Shown: positions 55,266-64,000, numbered from the stretch's first letter. The stretch is DNA of 64,000 nt from Lachnospiraceae bacterium UBA4260 (GCA_002395235.1 DGWK01000037.1:7706-71705); one strand, 5' to 3'. A program made the numbers and translations. Notes: a model not told the origin generated them from the letters alone.

Positions 55266-56810
55266 TTATTCGCGAATCAGCAGCGATTTTCCGGTCATTT
55301 CCTTAGGCTGCTCTTCTCCCATGATATCGATCAGGGTAGGTACGATATCCGCCAGAACGCCGCCCTCTCTGAGCTTTACGTTCTCGTGGTAGTTGGCCAG
55401 GATGAAAGGAACCGGGTTGGTCGTGTGGGCGGTGTGAGGAGCGCCGGTCTCATAGTTGACCATCTGCTCACAGTTGCCGTGGTCCGCACAGATAAAGAGA
55501 ACGCCGTCCTCTTCCTTGATCGCCTCGAGCGCCTTGCCGACGCACTCATCGACAACTTCCACAGCCTTGATCGCTGCCGGAAGGACGCCGGTGTGGCCGA
55601 CCATGTCGGGGTTCGCGAAGTTGATCACGATCACGTCGTACTTCTTGGAGTGGATTGCCTCGACCAGCTTGTCGAGAACGCCGTAAGCGCTCATCTCGGG
55701 CTTGAGGTCATAAGTGGGAACATCCTTGGGGGAACGGACAAGGATCCTGTCCTCTCCCTCGTTGGGAACTTCCACGCCGCCGTTGAAGAAGAATGTGACG
55801 TGCGCATACTTCTCTGTCTCAGCGATTCTTGCCTGCTTCATACCCTTGGAAGCCAGCCACTCGCCGAAGGTGTTGGTTACGTCGACCTTCTTGAAGGCGA
55901 TCTCCTTGTTCGGGATATCCGGATCGTAGTCCTTGAAGCAGACGTAAGTAACTTTCTTCCTGGGTCCTCTGTCAAAATAGTCAAACTCGTTGTCGCAGAA
56001 GCAGTGTGTGATCTCTCTCGCTCTGTCGGGTCTGAAGTTGAAGAAGATGATGGAATCTCCGTCCTTGACCGTGGTGAGGGGCTTGCCGTCCTTGCAGATG
56101 ACGGTGGGCTTTACGAACTCGTCGTACTCGCCTCTCTCGTAAGAAGCCGTGATCGCTTCGTGCGCGCTCTCCGCCTTGAGGCCTTCGCCCTTGGTCAGCG
56201 CGTCATAAGCCTTCTGCACGCGGTCATAGTTGTTATCTCTGTCCATGGCGTAATAGCGGCCGCTGATCATGGCGATCTGGCCTACGCCGATCTCCTTCTC
56301 CTTCTCCTCGAGCTGCGCGATGAAGTCCGCGCCGCTCTGGGGCGGAGTATCTCTTCCGTCAAGGAAGCAGTCCACATAGACTCTGTCCAGACCGTTTCTC
56401 TTGCACATCTCGAGGAGGGCATACAGGTGCGTGTTGTGGCTGTGAACGCCGCCGTCGGACAGAAGTCCGTAGATATGAAGATCGGAATTCTTCACCTTGC
56501 AGTTGTTTATGGCATCCAGAATCTCCGGGTTCTCAAAGAAATCGCCGTCCTGAATCTCCTTGGTGATTCTTGTGAGCTCCTGGTAGACGATCCTGCCTGC
56601 GCCCATATTCATGTGCCCGACCTCGGAGTTGCCCATCTGTCCGTCGGGAAGTCCTACTGCCATACCGCTGGCATAACCCTTCACGAAGGGGACGCTCTCC
56701 ATAAGACCGCTGACGACCGGAGTCTTTGCCATGGCGATCGCGTTCGCCTCGGGATTCTCATTGATTCCGTAGCCATCCAGGATCATTAATACTACAGGCC
56801 TTTGTTTCAT
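55266..56810 (-). CDS. gpmI: 2,3-bisphosphoglycerate-independent phosphoglycerate mutase
   Basis: 514 residues, family length about 510. Metal-binding and catalytic residues are visible: LMILDGYG at the N-terminus (Asp12), the phospho-acceptor Ser62 in GQMGNSEVGH, DGRDTPPQSG, FNFRPDRARE, VINFANPDMVGHTG and CADHGNCEQM. It interconverts 3- and 2-phosphoglycerate in glycolysis using two Mn2+ ions, in the cytoplasm. GAGGAGAAT precedes the ATG. It is a stand-alone gene here with its own terminator. Confidence 0.98.
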   Translation of the reverse strand: MKQRPVVLMILDGYGINENPEANAIAMAKTPVVSGLMESVPFVKGYASGMAVGLPDGQMGNSEVGHMNMGAGRIVYQELTRITKEIQDGDFFENPEILDAINNCKVKNSDLHIYGLLSDGGVHSHNTHLYALLEMCKRNGLDRVYVDCFLDGRDTPPQSGADFIAQLEEKEKEIGVGQIAMISGRYYAMDRDNNYDRVQKAYDALTKGEGLKAESAHEAITASYERGEYDEFVKPTVICKDGKPLTTVKDGDSIIFFNFRPDRAREITHCFCDNEFDYFDRGPRKKVTYVCFKDYDPDIPNKEIAFKKVDVTNTFGEWLASKGMKQARIAETEKYAHVTFFFNGGVEVPNEGEDRILVRSPKDVPTYDLKPEMSAYGVLDKLVEAIHSKKYDVIVINFANPDMVGHTGVLPAAIKAVEVVDECVGKALEAIKEEDGVLFICADHGNCEQMVNYETGAPHTAHTTNPVPFILANYHENVKLREGGVLADIVPTLIDIMGEEQPKEMTGKSLLIRE

Positions 56811-56900
56811 GTGATTCTCCTCATTCCATTTATTTTATAGTAGTTACTCTTTTAACGTATTTTACTACTTTTGGAATGAATCTGGAAGTCCCGCAAAGAA

Positions 56901-57329
56901 TTATTCCTCTTTTACGTTCCTGAGGACCGTATAAATTCTTGTGCGGGCGACCCCCTTAAAATCCTTGATACTCTTGTGAATCTTCTCCATATCTTCCGGG
57001 TCGCGCGCGTAGAGTTTGATCAGGAAGTCGAAGTCTCCGTTGAGATAATAACAGTCCGCGATCTCGGGAACCCGGCTCACCATTGCCACGAAGTCGTCGT
57101 AGTGCGACGCGTGGTCCAGCGCCACTTCCATGATTGCCTGCATTCCGAGCCCCAGGGCCCTCTTGTCCGTATGCAAAGTATAGCCGAGAATGATGCCCTG
57201 CTGCTCCATTTTACGAATCCGTTCAAGCACTGCCGAAACAGAAAGGTTGATCTTGCGGCTGATCACTGATGCCTTCTCTCTGCTGTTCTGTTCAAGGCAG
57301 CTGAGAATCTCACGATCGAGAGTATCCAT
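56901..57329 (-). CDS. Lrp/AsnC-family transcriptional regulator
   Basis: 142 residues. The N-terminal helix-turn-helix (LDREILSCLEQNSREKASVI, then INLSVSAVLERIRKMEQQGI) is followed by a RAM ligand-binding domain (about 65-140, MEVALDHASHYDDFVAMV, CYYLNGDFDFLIKLYA). Such proteins form octamers, sense amino acids and control amino-acid metabolism. It lies next to proB, in the same direction but separated by a terminator, so a link to proline or glutamate metabolism is only a suggestion. Confidence 0.93.
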   Translation of the reverse strand: MDTLDREILSCLEQNSREKASVISRKINLSVSAVLERIRKMEQQGIILGYTLHTDKRALGLGMQAIMEVALDHASHYDDFVAMVSRVPEIADCYYLNGDFDFLIKLYARDPEDMEKIHKSIKDFKGVARTRIYTVLRNVKEE

Positions 57330-57381
57330 TTTTTACCCCCTTTTTCTTTTTTGAACATGGCTGTTTAAGTCTGTATAGAAA

Positions 57382-57418
57382 AATGGCGCCATGTATCTAC
57401 TGATACTATGACGCCATT
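57382..57418 (-). terminator. Terminator of proB
   Basis: On the minus strand AATGGCGTCATAGTATC pairs with GATACATGGCGCCATT around AGTA, with a bulge, followed by TTTCTATA. Confidence 0.78.
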
Positions 57419-57488
57419 GTCCTTTCATAAAAATTTAAATATATAATTAAGGCTCACAAGACAAGGCGCCGCTGTGCGGATGTTTTCC

Positions 57489-58280
57489 TTATCTGTGCCC
57501 TTTGAAGAGCGTTCCCGCCGGCTCTCCTTCGACGATCTTATAGAGTACCTCCGGATTTTTGCCGTTGGTGACCACCGTGTCAATTCCCTGCGCTGTAGCA
57601 AGGTCAGCGGCCTGAAGCTTGGTGCGCATGCCGCCGGTCCCTCTTCTGGAACCTGCTCCTCCCGCCAGTTTATATACCGACTCGTCGATCCTGTCGATCT
57701 GCCCGATCAGGCGGGCATCTTTATAGAGCCTGGGATCCTTGTCGAAAAATCCGTCTATATCCGAGAGAATCACGAGCTTGTCCGCCTGGCACAGCACTGC
57801 CACGACTGCCGAGAGGACATCGTTATCGCTGAACAGCCTCTCTTCGGATTCGATCTCCGTGTAGCTTACGGAGTCGTTCTCGTTGACCACCGGGATCACG
57901 CCCGACTCGAGAAGCGCCGAGAACGTGTTGCTCAGGTTCTCCTTCTTCTCTTCCTGTGCGATATCCTCGGCGTTGAGCAGAATCTGGGCCACCGTCTTGT
58001 CGTAATAGCCGAAAAACTTGTCGTACAGGAACATGTTGGTGCACTGTCCGACCGCTGCCGCCGCCTGCTTCATTCGCATGGTGGTGGGCTTCTCCTTCAT
58101 GTGCATCTTGTTGGCTCCGACCGCGATCGCGCCCGAGGATACAAGAATGACTTCATGTCCCATATTCTGGATATCCGACAGGACCATGGCAAGCTTTTCC
58201 ATTGTACGCAGGTTGCTGTTGCCCAGCTCATTTGTCAGGGTCGAAGTCCCCACTTTTATTACGATTCTGTCTTTTTTCAC
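57489..58280 (-). CDS. proB: Glutamate 5-kinase without PUA domain
   Basis: 263 residues of the amino-acid kinase fold: IVIKVGTSTLTN, LVSSGAIAVGANKM, ENDSVSYTEI, LSDNDVLSA-like FSDNDVLSAVVA, and GTGGMRTKLQAADLATAQGI. It phosphorylates glutamate in the first step of proline synthesis. The C-terminal PUA domain of the E. coli enzyme (367 residues) is absent, as in many shorter Firmicutes versions. proA is not adjacent in this window, which is unusual, since the two are commonly paired. Confidence 0.95.
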   Translation of the reverse strand: MKKDRIVIKVGTSTLTNELGNSNLRTMEKLAMVLSDIQNMGHEVILVSSGAIAVGANKMHMKEKPTTMRMKQAAAAVGQCTNMFLYDKFFGYYDKTVAQILLNAEDIAQEEKKENLSNTFSALLESGVIPVVNENDSVSYTEIESEERLFSDNDVLSAVVAVLCQADKLVILSDIDGFFDKDPRLYKDARLIGQIDRIDESVYKLAGGAGSRRGTGGMRTKLQAADLATAQGIDTVVTNGKNPEVLYKIVEGEPAGTLFKGHR

Positions 58281-58339
58281 CGCAGATCCCTTTCACTACT
58301 TTTCTATAATAGCATTATTATTGCCATTATTTCGAATAT

Positions 58340-59839
58340 TTATTCGTAAAATATGATGATGGCCGTGCCTGTATCCACCGCTTCGTAGATCTCCTGCGCC
58401 GCCCACAGCGGAAGGTTTACACATCCGTGCGATCCGTTTCCTCTGTAGATATTGCCGCCAAAATAGTATCTCCATGTCGCGTCGTGCAACCCCTGTCCTT
58501 CGAAGAAAGGCATCCAGTAATTGACCTTCTCTTCGTAAGCGGAGTCTCCGGTGCCTCCTGTCAGCACCGACGGGCTCTCCTTGTAGGCCAGCGGGAAGCA
58601 TCCCGTCTGCGTCCCGTGATCATCGGTCACATCGCCGGACACGCAGTCGCACTCCGTATATACTTCGCCGTCTTTATAGTACCATACATGTTGTGCTGTG
58701 AGGTCCACTTCAATATAAGTACCGGCCAGATCATCCGTACCTTCTCTCGCGAGATAGTAGGGATTTCCCCAGGAGTTGGTCTCAAGGTAGACGGGCTCTC
58801 TGGTCACATGCTTCCGGGACTCGATGTCCTCCCGGATCTGCGCCGCCTCATCTTCCTGCAGAACCGTATAGCCGTAGTCGTTTCGCGAGGCCTTGATCGT
58901 GATCTCCCCCGCCAGGGTGGAATTAAAGGTCCTCTCCAGATAGCGCGTATCGTAGCGGGAGGCCAGGTCCTGCACGAACGTCTCTATTTTGTCATCGCTG
59001 ATCTGCGCCTTTCCGTCCATGATCTCCAGAAACTTGTCATAGATATCCAAAAGATCATATTCCTGCGTCTCTTTCCCGAATGTGTAGGTGATCCCGGCGC
59101 CCGCGTACGTGTTGATGGCGTCCCTCTTTGTCACCAGCTCCTCGTCGTCTCTGTAAACGCCCGGCTTCTCACACAGATCCCACGGAAATTCATATGCGGC
59201 GTGCAGACTCTCTTCTTCCTCCAACGTCTGTTTTATGCAGTCTCTCACGAAATTCTGCAGATCCTTGTCCGAGATCTCGTTTCCCTGGATCTCCTCCGAG
59301 ATTGCCACCGCATCCGCCTCGGGGTCGTAGTACAGCGCTGCGTCCTGAGAGGGGTATCGGGCCACCTCCAGGTGATCCGCCGTCACCACTTCCTCAAAAA
59401 CAGCCGTGTTTTCCTGCGGCGCCGCCTCGATCTCACATTCAAATCTGTCAAAAATACTGCGGAGCACCGCCATCCTGTCGCTTTTTTCTGTCTCAAAAGC
59501 GGTCTGAAGGTCTTTCTGAAGCTTGTCCTGATCGATCTCATAGCCAAAATAGGCGAGATTTCCTTTCAGGTCTTCGTTCTCATTCTCCGTGATGGCGATC
59601 TCGGAGTCCGCGTACTTATCCAGGATCAGCTCCCGGGCTGCCTTCACCGACATTCCGGAGACATCTTCGCCATCCACCGTGGTTCCCTTTAAAAAACCGT
59701 TATTATTGCTCTCGCAGTAAAATCTGTATCCGTAATAGGTCCCCATTCCGAGAATGGCACTGGCTCCGTATATTGCCGCAAAACGTAACAAGATATTCCT
59801 GCCGGCAGAATGTCCTCCGCCGTGTCCTGCATCAATCAT
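58340..59839 (-). CDS. Membrane-anchored L,D-transpeptidase (YkuD) with PG-binding/VanW-like N-terminus
   Basis: 499 residues from the ATG at 59839, with GAGGTG just upstream. An N-terminal membrane helix (about 18-38) anchors it facing outside. Two PG_binding_4-type modules follow (GTTVDGEDVSGMSVKAAREL and the related region near 230-330). The C-terminal YkuD domain has HGTQTGCFPL, YWMPFF and the catalytic GSHGCVNLP. It forms 3-3 cross-links in peptidoglycan or attaches proteins to it. It is a single gene. A role in anchoring or wall strength for a piliated cell is possible but not shown. Confidence 0.93.
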   Translation of the reverse strand: MIDAGHGGGHSAGRNILLRFAAIYGASAILGMGTYYGYRFYCESNNNGFLKGTTVDGEDVSGMSVKAARELILDKYADSEIAITENENEDLKGNLAYFGYEIDQDKLQKDLQTAFETEKSDRMAVLRSIFDRFECEIEAAPQENTAVFEEVVTADHLEVARYPSQDAALYYDPEADAVAISEEIQGNEISDKDLQNFVRDCIKQTLEEEESLHAAYEFPWDLCEKPGVYRDDEELVTKRDAINTYAGAGITYTFGKETQEYDLLDIYDKFLEIMDGKAQISDDKIETFVQDLASRYDTRYLERTFNSTLAGEITIKASRNDYGYTVLQEDEAAQIREDIESRKHVTREPVYLETNSWGNPYYLAREGTDDLAGTYIEVDLTAQHVWYYKDGEVYTECDCVSGDVTDDHGTQTGCFPLAYKESPSVLTGGTGDSAYEEKVNYWMPFFEGQGLHDATWRYYFGGNIYRGNGSHGCVNLPLWAAQEIYEAVDTGTAIIIFYE

Positions 59840-59948
59840 ACACACCTCGCAATCTTCGAGCTTCCGCTCTCTATCTGAATCGAAAATAATCTTAACACGA
59901 TTCTATTTCTTCGTAAATTGTGTTTTCAATTATATACATATAAAAAAA

Positions 59949-59968
59949 CGGCCGATTCGGATCAGCCG
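59949..59968 (-). terminator. Terminator of the ANTAR gene
   Basis: On the minus strand CGGCTGAT and ATCGGCCG (one G-T pair) enclose 4 nt and are followed by seven T residues, 36 bp past the ANTAR stop. Confidence 0.78.
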
Positions 59969-60004
59969 CTTTTCGTAATTTCAGATCATGATAACGCCGT
60001 TTGG

Positions 60005-60241
60005 TCATGACGCATCGCCATAGAGCACGATGATCATCTCAGAGACCTCCACGATTCCTTTTCGGGAATCCATCGCCGTCTTCTGAATATACCTGTGCGC
60101 CTCCGATTCAGTCATGTGATATTTTTTCATGACGATCTCTTTCGCTTTTTTCAGCACCTCCACTCTGTGCTGCGCCACCTTTTGTCTGTTGTTCTGACTG
60201 TTTTCTGTTCTACGACCCCCGGGTTCGTCCTGTTTTTTCAT
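60005..60241 (-). CDS. Small ANTAR-domain RNA-binding protein
   Basis: 78 residues if translation starts at ATG 60241; earlier starts (ATG 60319, GTG 60346) are open but poorly supported and would add a low-complexity N-terminus. Residues about 25-78 are a lone ANTAR domain: VLKKAKEIVMKKYHMTESEA, HRYIQKTAMDSRKG, VEVSEMIIVLYGD. ANTAR domains bind paired hexaloop RNA hairpins and prevent termination in nitrogen and ethanolamine genes. No receiver or sensor domain is attached. It is divergent from the type III glutamine synthetase gene, so control of that gene by antitermination is a reasonable inference. Confidence 0.8.
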   Translation of the reverse strand: MKKQDEPGGRRTENSQNNRQKVAQHRVEVLKKAKEIVMKKYHMTESEAHRYIQKTAMDSRKGIVEVSEMIIVLYGDAS

Positions 60242-60593
60242 TCTTTCTGCGTCTGACCTCAAACTCGGTGCCCGACAAGCGGGCTTTTGCGCGGCATACG
60301 GGCGGCTTTCAGACGACATCTCCCCTTTTTCCGCGCACGTGTGCACTATTTCTTAAGGATTTCTTAATTAATAGTATCAAACTTAGCACTCGCTATCCAT
60401 TATGCACAAAAAAATACGTGATTTTTTTGGTATTTTTTTTATTTCATGAAAAAAAATCTGACCTTTTGTGATAAGATGGTACTGTTCTATGGTAGTTACC
60501 GCAGCATCCCTGCGGACAGCTCTGCGAGCGCTGCCGCGAACAGAAGAAAATGAATCGTCATCCGGACAGGATACTCAAAACGGAGGAAGTTTT
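60242..60593 (+). promoter_or_regulatory. Divergent intergenic region and leader of the glutamine synthetase gene
   Basis: A candidate promoter is TTGTGA (60466-60471), 16 bp, TATGGT (60488-60493), a weak match. The leader holds CCGCAG-CATCC-CTGCGG and a second imperfect hairpin just downstream. The hexaloop A1/G4 pattern expected of an ANTAR target is not clear. GGAGGAAG stands 5 nt before the start codon at 60594. The AT-rich stretch at 60360-60460 shows no gene. Confidence 0.4.
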
Positions 60594-62687
60594 ATGAACA
60601 GTGATCCAGGAAAATTCCCGGAGCTCTTCGGCAGCATGGTGTTCAATGAAGAAACAATGAAAAAGCGTCTCTCCCCCAGCTGCTACAGGCAGTGGAAGCA
60701 GAGCGTGAGCGACGGCACGCCGCTCGATATCTCGACGGCAAATGAGATCGCGGAAGCCATGAAGCAGTGGGCCGTCGAAAAAGGAGCGACCCATTACACG
60801 CACTGGTTCCAGCCCATGACGGGCGTCACGGCGGAGAAGCACGACAGCTTCATCGCTCCCGCCGGCAAAGGCCGGATCGAGCTGGAATTCTCCGGCAAGG
60901 AGCTGGTCCGCGGAGAGCCCGACGCCTCCTCCTTCCCTTCCGGCGGCCTTCGCGCGACTTTCGAGGCCAGAGGCTACACGGCCTGGGATCCCACTTCCTT
61001 CGCTTTTATTAAGGAAAAATCTCTGTGCATCCCCACGATCTTCTGCTCCTATTCCGGTCACGCGCTGGATAAGAAGACCCCGCTCCTGCGCTCCATGGAC
61101 GCCGTGAGCAAACAGGCGGTGCGCATCCTGCGGCTGTTCGGAGATACGACAACCTCAAGGGTCATCGCCCAGGTGGGCGCCGAGCAGGAGTATTTCCTTC
61201 TCGACAAAAAGCTTTACTCCCAGCGCGAGGACCTGATCATGACCGGCCGTACGCTCTTCGGGGCCAAGCCGCCAAGAGGACAGGAGCTGGAGGATCACTA
61301 TTTTGGCGCGATCCGTCCCAGAGTCGCCGCCTACATGCAGGACCTGGATGGCGAGCTCTGGAAGCTGGGCGTCCTCTCCAAGACCAAGCACAACGAGGTG
61401 GCGCCTTCCCAGCACGAGATGGCGCCCATCTACTCTGACGCCAACGCAGCCTGCGACCAGAACCAGATCACGATGGAGATCATGAAGAAGGTCGCCGACC
61501 GGCACGGCCTGGTCTGCCTGCTCCACGAAAAGCCCTTCGCGGGCGTCAACGGCTCGGGCAAACACGACAACTGGTCGCTGGGCACCGACACCGGCAAGAA
61601 CCTCTTCAAGCCCGGCTCCACGCCGCGCCAGAATGCGCAGTTCCTGCTCTTTTTGACGGCCTTCATCAAGGGCGTCGACGAATACCAGGATATGCTGCGC
61701 GCCACCGTGGCCACGCCCGGCAACGATCACCGTCTTGGCGCTCAGGAGGCGCCGCCCGCAGTGGTGTCTATTTTCCTGGGCTCTGACCTGAGCGCGGTGG
61801 TGGACTCCATCATCAACGACACGACTATGAAGGGGGCAAAAAAGCGAAGCATCAACATCGGCGTCGACGTCATGCCTCCGATTCCTCAGGACAACACGGA
61901 CAGAAACCGCACGTCGCCCATGGCCTTCACCGGCAACAAGTTCGAGTTCCGTATGCCCGGCTCCTCGCTGTCTATTTCGGGACCCAACATCGTCCTGAAC
62001 ACGATGATGGCCCACGAGCTCATGCTCTTCGCCGACGAGTTGGAAAAGGCAGACAACATGGACGAGGCCGTCTCGCACCTGATTCGCCGCGAGCTCACCG
62101 CGCACCGCCGCATCATCTTTGACGGAAACGGATACGACGAGTCCTGGATCGAAGAGGCCAAGCGCCGCGGGCTCTCTAATTTCTCCACGGCTGTGGACGC
62201 CCTGCCCGCCTATATCGACGAAAAGAACATCCGTCTCTTTACCGATCACGCGATCTACACCAGAGAGGAAGTCGACGCGCGCTACAACATCCATGTCGAG
62301 AACTACACCGCGACCATCGAGATCGAGGCCCGCACCATGATCGACATGATCCGCAAGGAGATCCTGCCTGCGGTTTCCGCTTACGGCACCAGCCTGTGCA
62401 AGGGATTTGAGAAGCGCAAGAGCCTGGGGCTCCCCTACAAGTACGAGGAAAACAACGCACGCGGCAACTGCATGCTCTCCGACTGCCTGCACGACGCCTG
62501 CGCCAAGCTCGAAAAGGACCTGCGCGAGGTTCCCGTGCACCCCGAGGAGGCGATGCGCTACTGCCACGACGTCATTGTCCCCGACATGAACGAGTGCAGG
62601 AGCTACGCGGACGAGCTCGAGACCATGACGGCGCGCAGCGCGTGGCCTTTCCCGACTTACTCCGATCTTCTTTTCAGCGAGGGTTAA
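60594..62687 (+). CDS. glnN: Type III glutamine synthetase
   Basis: 697 residues from the ATG at 60594, chosen for GGAGGAAG upstream and a family-typical N-terminus (FGSMVFNEETMKKRLSP). GSIII landmarks: HYTHWFQPMTG, KHDSFIAP, VGAEQEYFL, EVAPSQHEMAPIY, GVNGSGKHDNWSLGT, NDHRLGAQEAPPAVVSIFLG and RNRTSPMAFTGNKFEFR. It condenses glutamate and ammonia with ATP in the cytoplasm, and is the large hexamer-of-dimers form found in Bacteroides, cyanobacteria and Clostridia. It stands divergent from an ANTAR protein. Confidence 0.97.
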   Translation: MNSDPGKFPELFGSMVFNEETMKKRLSPSCYRQWKQSVSDGTPLDISTANEIAEAMKQWAVEKGATHYTHWFQPMTGVTAEKHDSFIAPAGKGRIELEFSGKELVRGEPDASSFPSGGLRATFEARGYTAWDPTSFAFIKEKSLCIPTIFCSYSGHALDKKTPLLRSMDAVSKQAVRILRLFGDTTTSRVIAQVGAEQEYFLLDKKLYSQREDLIMTGRTLFGAKPPRGQELEDHYFGAIRPRVAAYMQDLDGELWKLGVLSKTKHNEVAPSQHEMAPIYSDANAACDQNQITMEIMKKVADRHGLVCLLHEKPFAGVNGSGKHDNWSLGTDTGKNLFKPGSTPRQNAQFLLFLTAFIKGVDEYQDMLRATVATPGNDHRLGAQEAPPAVVSIFLGSDLSAVVDSIINDTTMKGAKKRSINIGVDVMPPIPQDNTDRNRTSPMAFTGNKFEFRMPGSSLSISGPNIVLNTMMAHELMLFADELEKADNMDEAVSHLIRRELTAHRRIIFDGNGYDESWIEEAKRRGLSNFSTAVDALPAYIDEKNIRLFTDHAIYTREEVDARYNIHVENYTATIEIEARTMIDMIRKEILPAVSAYGTSLCKGFEKRKSLGLPYKYEENNARGNCMLSDCLHDACAKLEKDLREVPVHPEEAMRYCHDVIVPDMNECRSYADELETMTARSAWPFPTYSDLLFSEG

Positions 62688-62688
62688 A

Positions 62689-63849
62689 TTGATCACTTTA
62701 TTATCCAGACTTTTTATCCCGGATTACAAAAATACCGACCTTCCGGAGGTGAGGCGCCGCTACGGCGTCCTCTCGGGGGCAGTCGGTATTTTTCTTAATA
62801 TCCTTTTGTTTGCCGGCAAAATCACCGCCGGAATACTGGCGTCTTCCGTATCCATCATGGCCGACGGCTTCAACAACCTCTCCGACGCGGCATCCAGCGT
62901 GATCACGCTGATCGGGTTTAAGCTGTCCGGCAGAAGGCCCGACAAGGACCATCCCTTCGGCCACGGGCGGATCGAGTATATCACGGGTCTTTTAGTCAGT
63001 ATATCGATCATTCTTGTGGGCGCCGATCTGGCCAAGGACTCCGTCAGCCGGATCCTGCATCCGCAAAAGGTCCTCTTTTCCGGCACAGCCGTCGCCATAC
63101 TGGCTGTGTCCATTGCCGTCAAGCTCTACATGTTCTGCTATAATCAGAATCTGTCTTCGAAGATCGACAGCGTGGCGCTGCACTCCACGGCCATGGATTC
63201 CTTAAGTGACTGCGCCGCCACTTCCGTTGTCCTGCTCTGCCAGATTCTGTCGAGCCGCACAGGCCTGCAGCTGGACGGCTGGTGCGGTCTCGCCGTTTCA
63301 GTGTTCATTCTCACGACCGGAGTTCGGACGCTTGTTGAGACTTCCGGTCCCCTTCTGGGACAGGCGCCGGACCCGAAACTCGCCGAAGGAATCATGGATC
63401 GCGTCCTGCACACCGAGGGAATTCTCGATATGCACGATCTCCTGATCCACGACTACGGCCCTGGGCATCTGATCGTGTCTCTTCACGCCGAAGTCCCTTC
63501 GGATTTTACGCTGGTGCACGCCCACGATATCATTGACCGGCTGGAGTCGCGGCTCGACAGAGAGTTCGGCGTCATGAGCGTCATCCACATCGATCCCGTG
63601 GATTCCCGTGACCACGAGGCCCACCTGCTCAGGACCAGGATTCTCAAGAAACTCCGCGCCATACATCCGGACGCCGGACTCCACGATTTTCGCATACTGC
63701 GCGGGGAAGACTGCCCGGCCGTGTCTTTCGACGCTCAGATTCCCTTCGCCTGCAGCGAGTCGGACGAAAAGATCATCGGCGAACTCACCGACTATATCGG
63801 CACGGAGCTTCCCGGCTATCAGGTCATTGTCCGGGTGGACAGGACCTGA
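62689..63849 (+). CDS. Cation diffusion facilitator transporter
   Basis: 386 residues from a TTG start 1 bp after the glutamine synthetase stop; GCGAGGG lies at a good distance inside the preceding gene, and no ATG fits the conserved N-terminus. Six membrane helices are seen, with metal-site residues in MADGFNNLSDAASS and HSTAMDSLSD and the His-rich loop DHPFGHGRIEY. A C-terminal cytoplasmic CDF dimerisation domain of about 170 residues follows (VSLHAEVPSDFTLVHAHDII), longer than the usual 80-90. It exports divalent metals such as Zn2+, Mn2+ or Fe2+ by proton exchange. Its coupling to glnN translation is likely, though the two functions are not obviously related. Confidence 0.93.
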   Translation: MITLLSRLFIPDYKNTDLPEVRRRYGVLSGAVGIFLNILLFAGKITAGILASSVSIMADGFNNLSDAASSVITLIGFKLSGRRPDKDHPFGHGRIEYITGLLVSISIILVGADLAKDSVSRILHPQKVLFSGTAVAILAVSIAVKLYMFCYNQNLSSKIDSVALHSTAMDSLSDCAATSVVLLCQILSSRTGLQLDGWCGLAVSVFILTTGVRTLVETSGPLLGQAPDPKLAEGIMDRVLHTEGILDMHDLLIHDYGPGHLIVSLHAEVPSDFTLVHAHDIIDRLESRLDREFGVMSVIHIDPVDSRDHEAHLLRTRILKKLRAIHPDAGLHDFRILRGEDCPAVSFDAQIPFACSESDEKIIGELTDYIGTELPGYQVIVRVDRT

Positions 63850-63886
63850 TTAGCGGGGGCTATCCCCAATTTAAGTGATATTGCTC

Positions 63887-64000
63887 TTTTAAAACCCTTC
63901 TTCGGTGGATATTCCACTGAAGAAGGGCCCGGAGACAGACCTATATATCTCTATTGAACCACAATACCCTCTTTTGAAACCCTTCTTCGGTGGATATTCC
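63887..64000. repeat. Dispersed repeat with two 33-bp palindromes, copy 2 (inverted, cut by window end)
   Basis: TTTTAAAACCC leads into hairpin one (63895-63927, with the ACT variant). A spacer with ACAGACCTATATATC follows, then the first half of hairpin two (63980-64000), where the window ends. It aligns with the reverse complement of 43571-43700. Confidence 0.78.

Noticed and set aside
60360..60593. Classical ANTAR double-hairpin target in the glnN leader
   Set aside because: The hairpins present have 3-5-nt loops without the A1/G4 hexaloop pattern, so I did not annotate it as such.

Overview
The window looks like a chromosomal segment of a low-to-mid GC Gram-positive bacterium of the Clostridia, most likely a gut Lachnospiraceae. 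The reasons are sortase-class-C pili with Cna-B/SpaA adhesins, a hisS-aspS operon, comM-dprA, lepA-hemW, a type III glutamine synthetase beside a small ANTAR protein, and the absence of any outer-membrane genes. The taxon is inferred from gene content only.

The left 37 kb is accessory: three related sortase-pilus islands, all transcribed leftwards. Island 1 (1-9277) has two serine recombinases, a zinc-ribbon/AP2 protein, a signal peptidase I and an adhesin cut by the window edge. Island 2 (10963-26205) has one recombinase, a zinc-ribbon/AP2 protein, a signal peptidase I, a class C sortase, a minor pilin, a 2988-residue adhesin and a major pilin, ending in a strong terminator. Island 3 (26234-37000) has two recombinases, a 2038-residue adhesin, a pilin and a sortase. 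Islands 1 and 2 are separated by a MmcQ/YjbR-MGMT fusion gene and a nuclease-family remnant.

The most striking signal is between recombinase and pilus operon in every island. Each has two copies of a GTATAC-centred quasi-palindrome, 176-178 bp apart and in the same orientation. The recombinase-proximal copy (R) lies 24-43 bp past the recombinase stop codon. The operon-proximal copy (L) sits in the loop of an intrinsic-terminator-like hairpin in the operon leader, exactly centred in islands 2 and 3 and within 1 bp in island 1. In island 1 a good sigma-A promoter lies between the sites and points away from the pilus genes. Inversion or excision between L and R would split the terminator stem, and inversion would also turn that promoter toward the pilus operon. 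I propose a recombinase-driven promoter/terminator switch for pilus phase variation. This is inference from layout; recombination itself is not visible in one sequence.

The right 27 kb is mostly housekeeping. It holds hisS-aspS, comM-dprA, a probable 6S RNA, lepA-hemW, gpmI, an Lrp/AsnC regulator, proB, an L,D-transpeptidase, an ANTAR protein, type III glutamine synthetase and a cation diffusion facilitator. Inside it lies an unusual leftward operon that joins two importer-type ABC permeases with a membrane-fusion (HlyD-like) protein, a MacB-ectodomain-like protein and a very large solute-binding lipoprotein. A roughly 130-bp dispersed repeat made of two 33-bp hairpins occurs at 43571-43700 and, inverted and truncated by the window, at 63887-64000.
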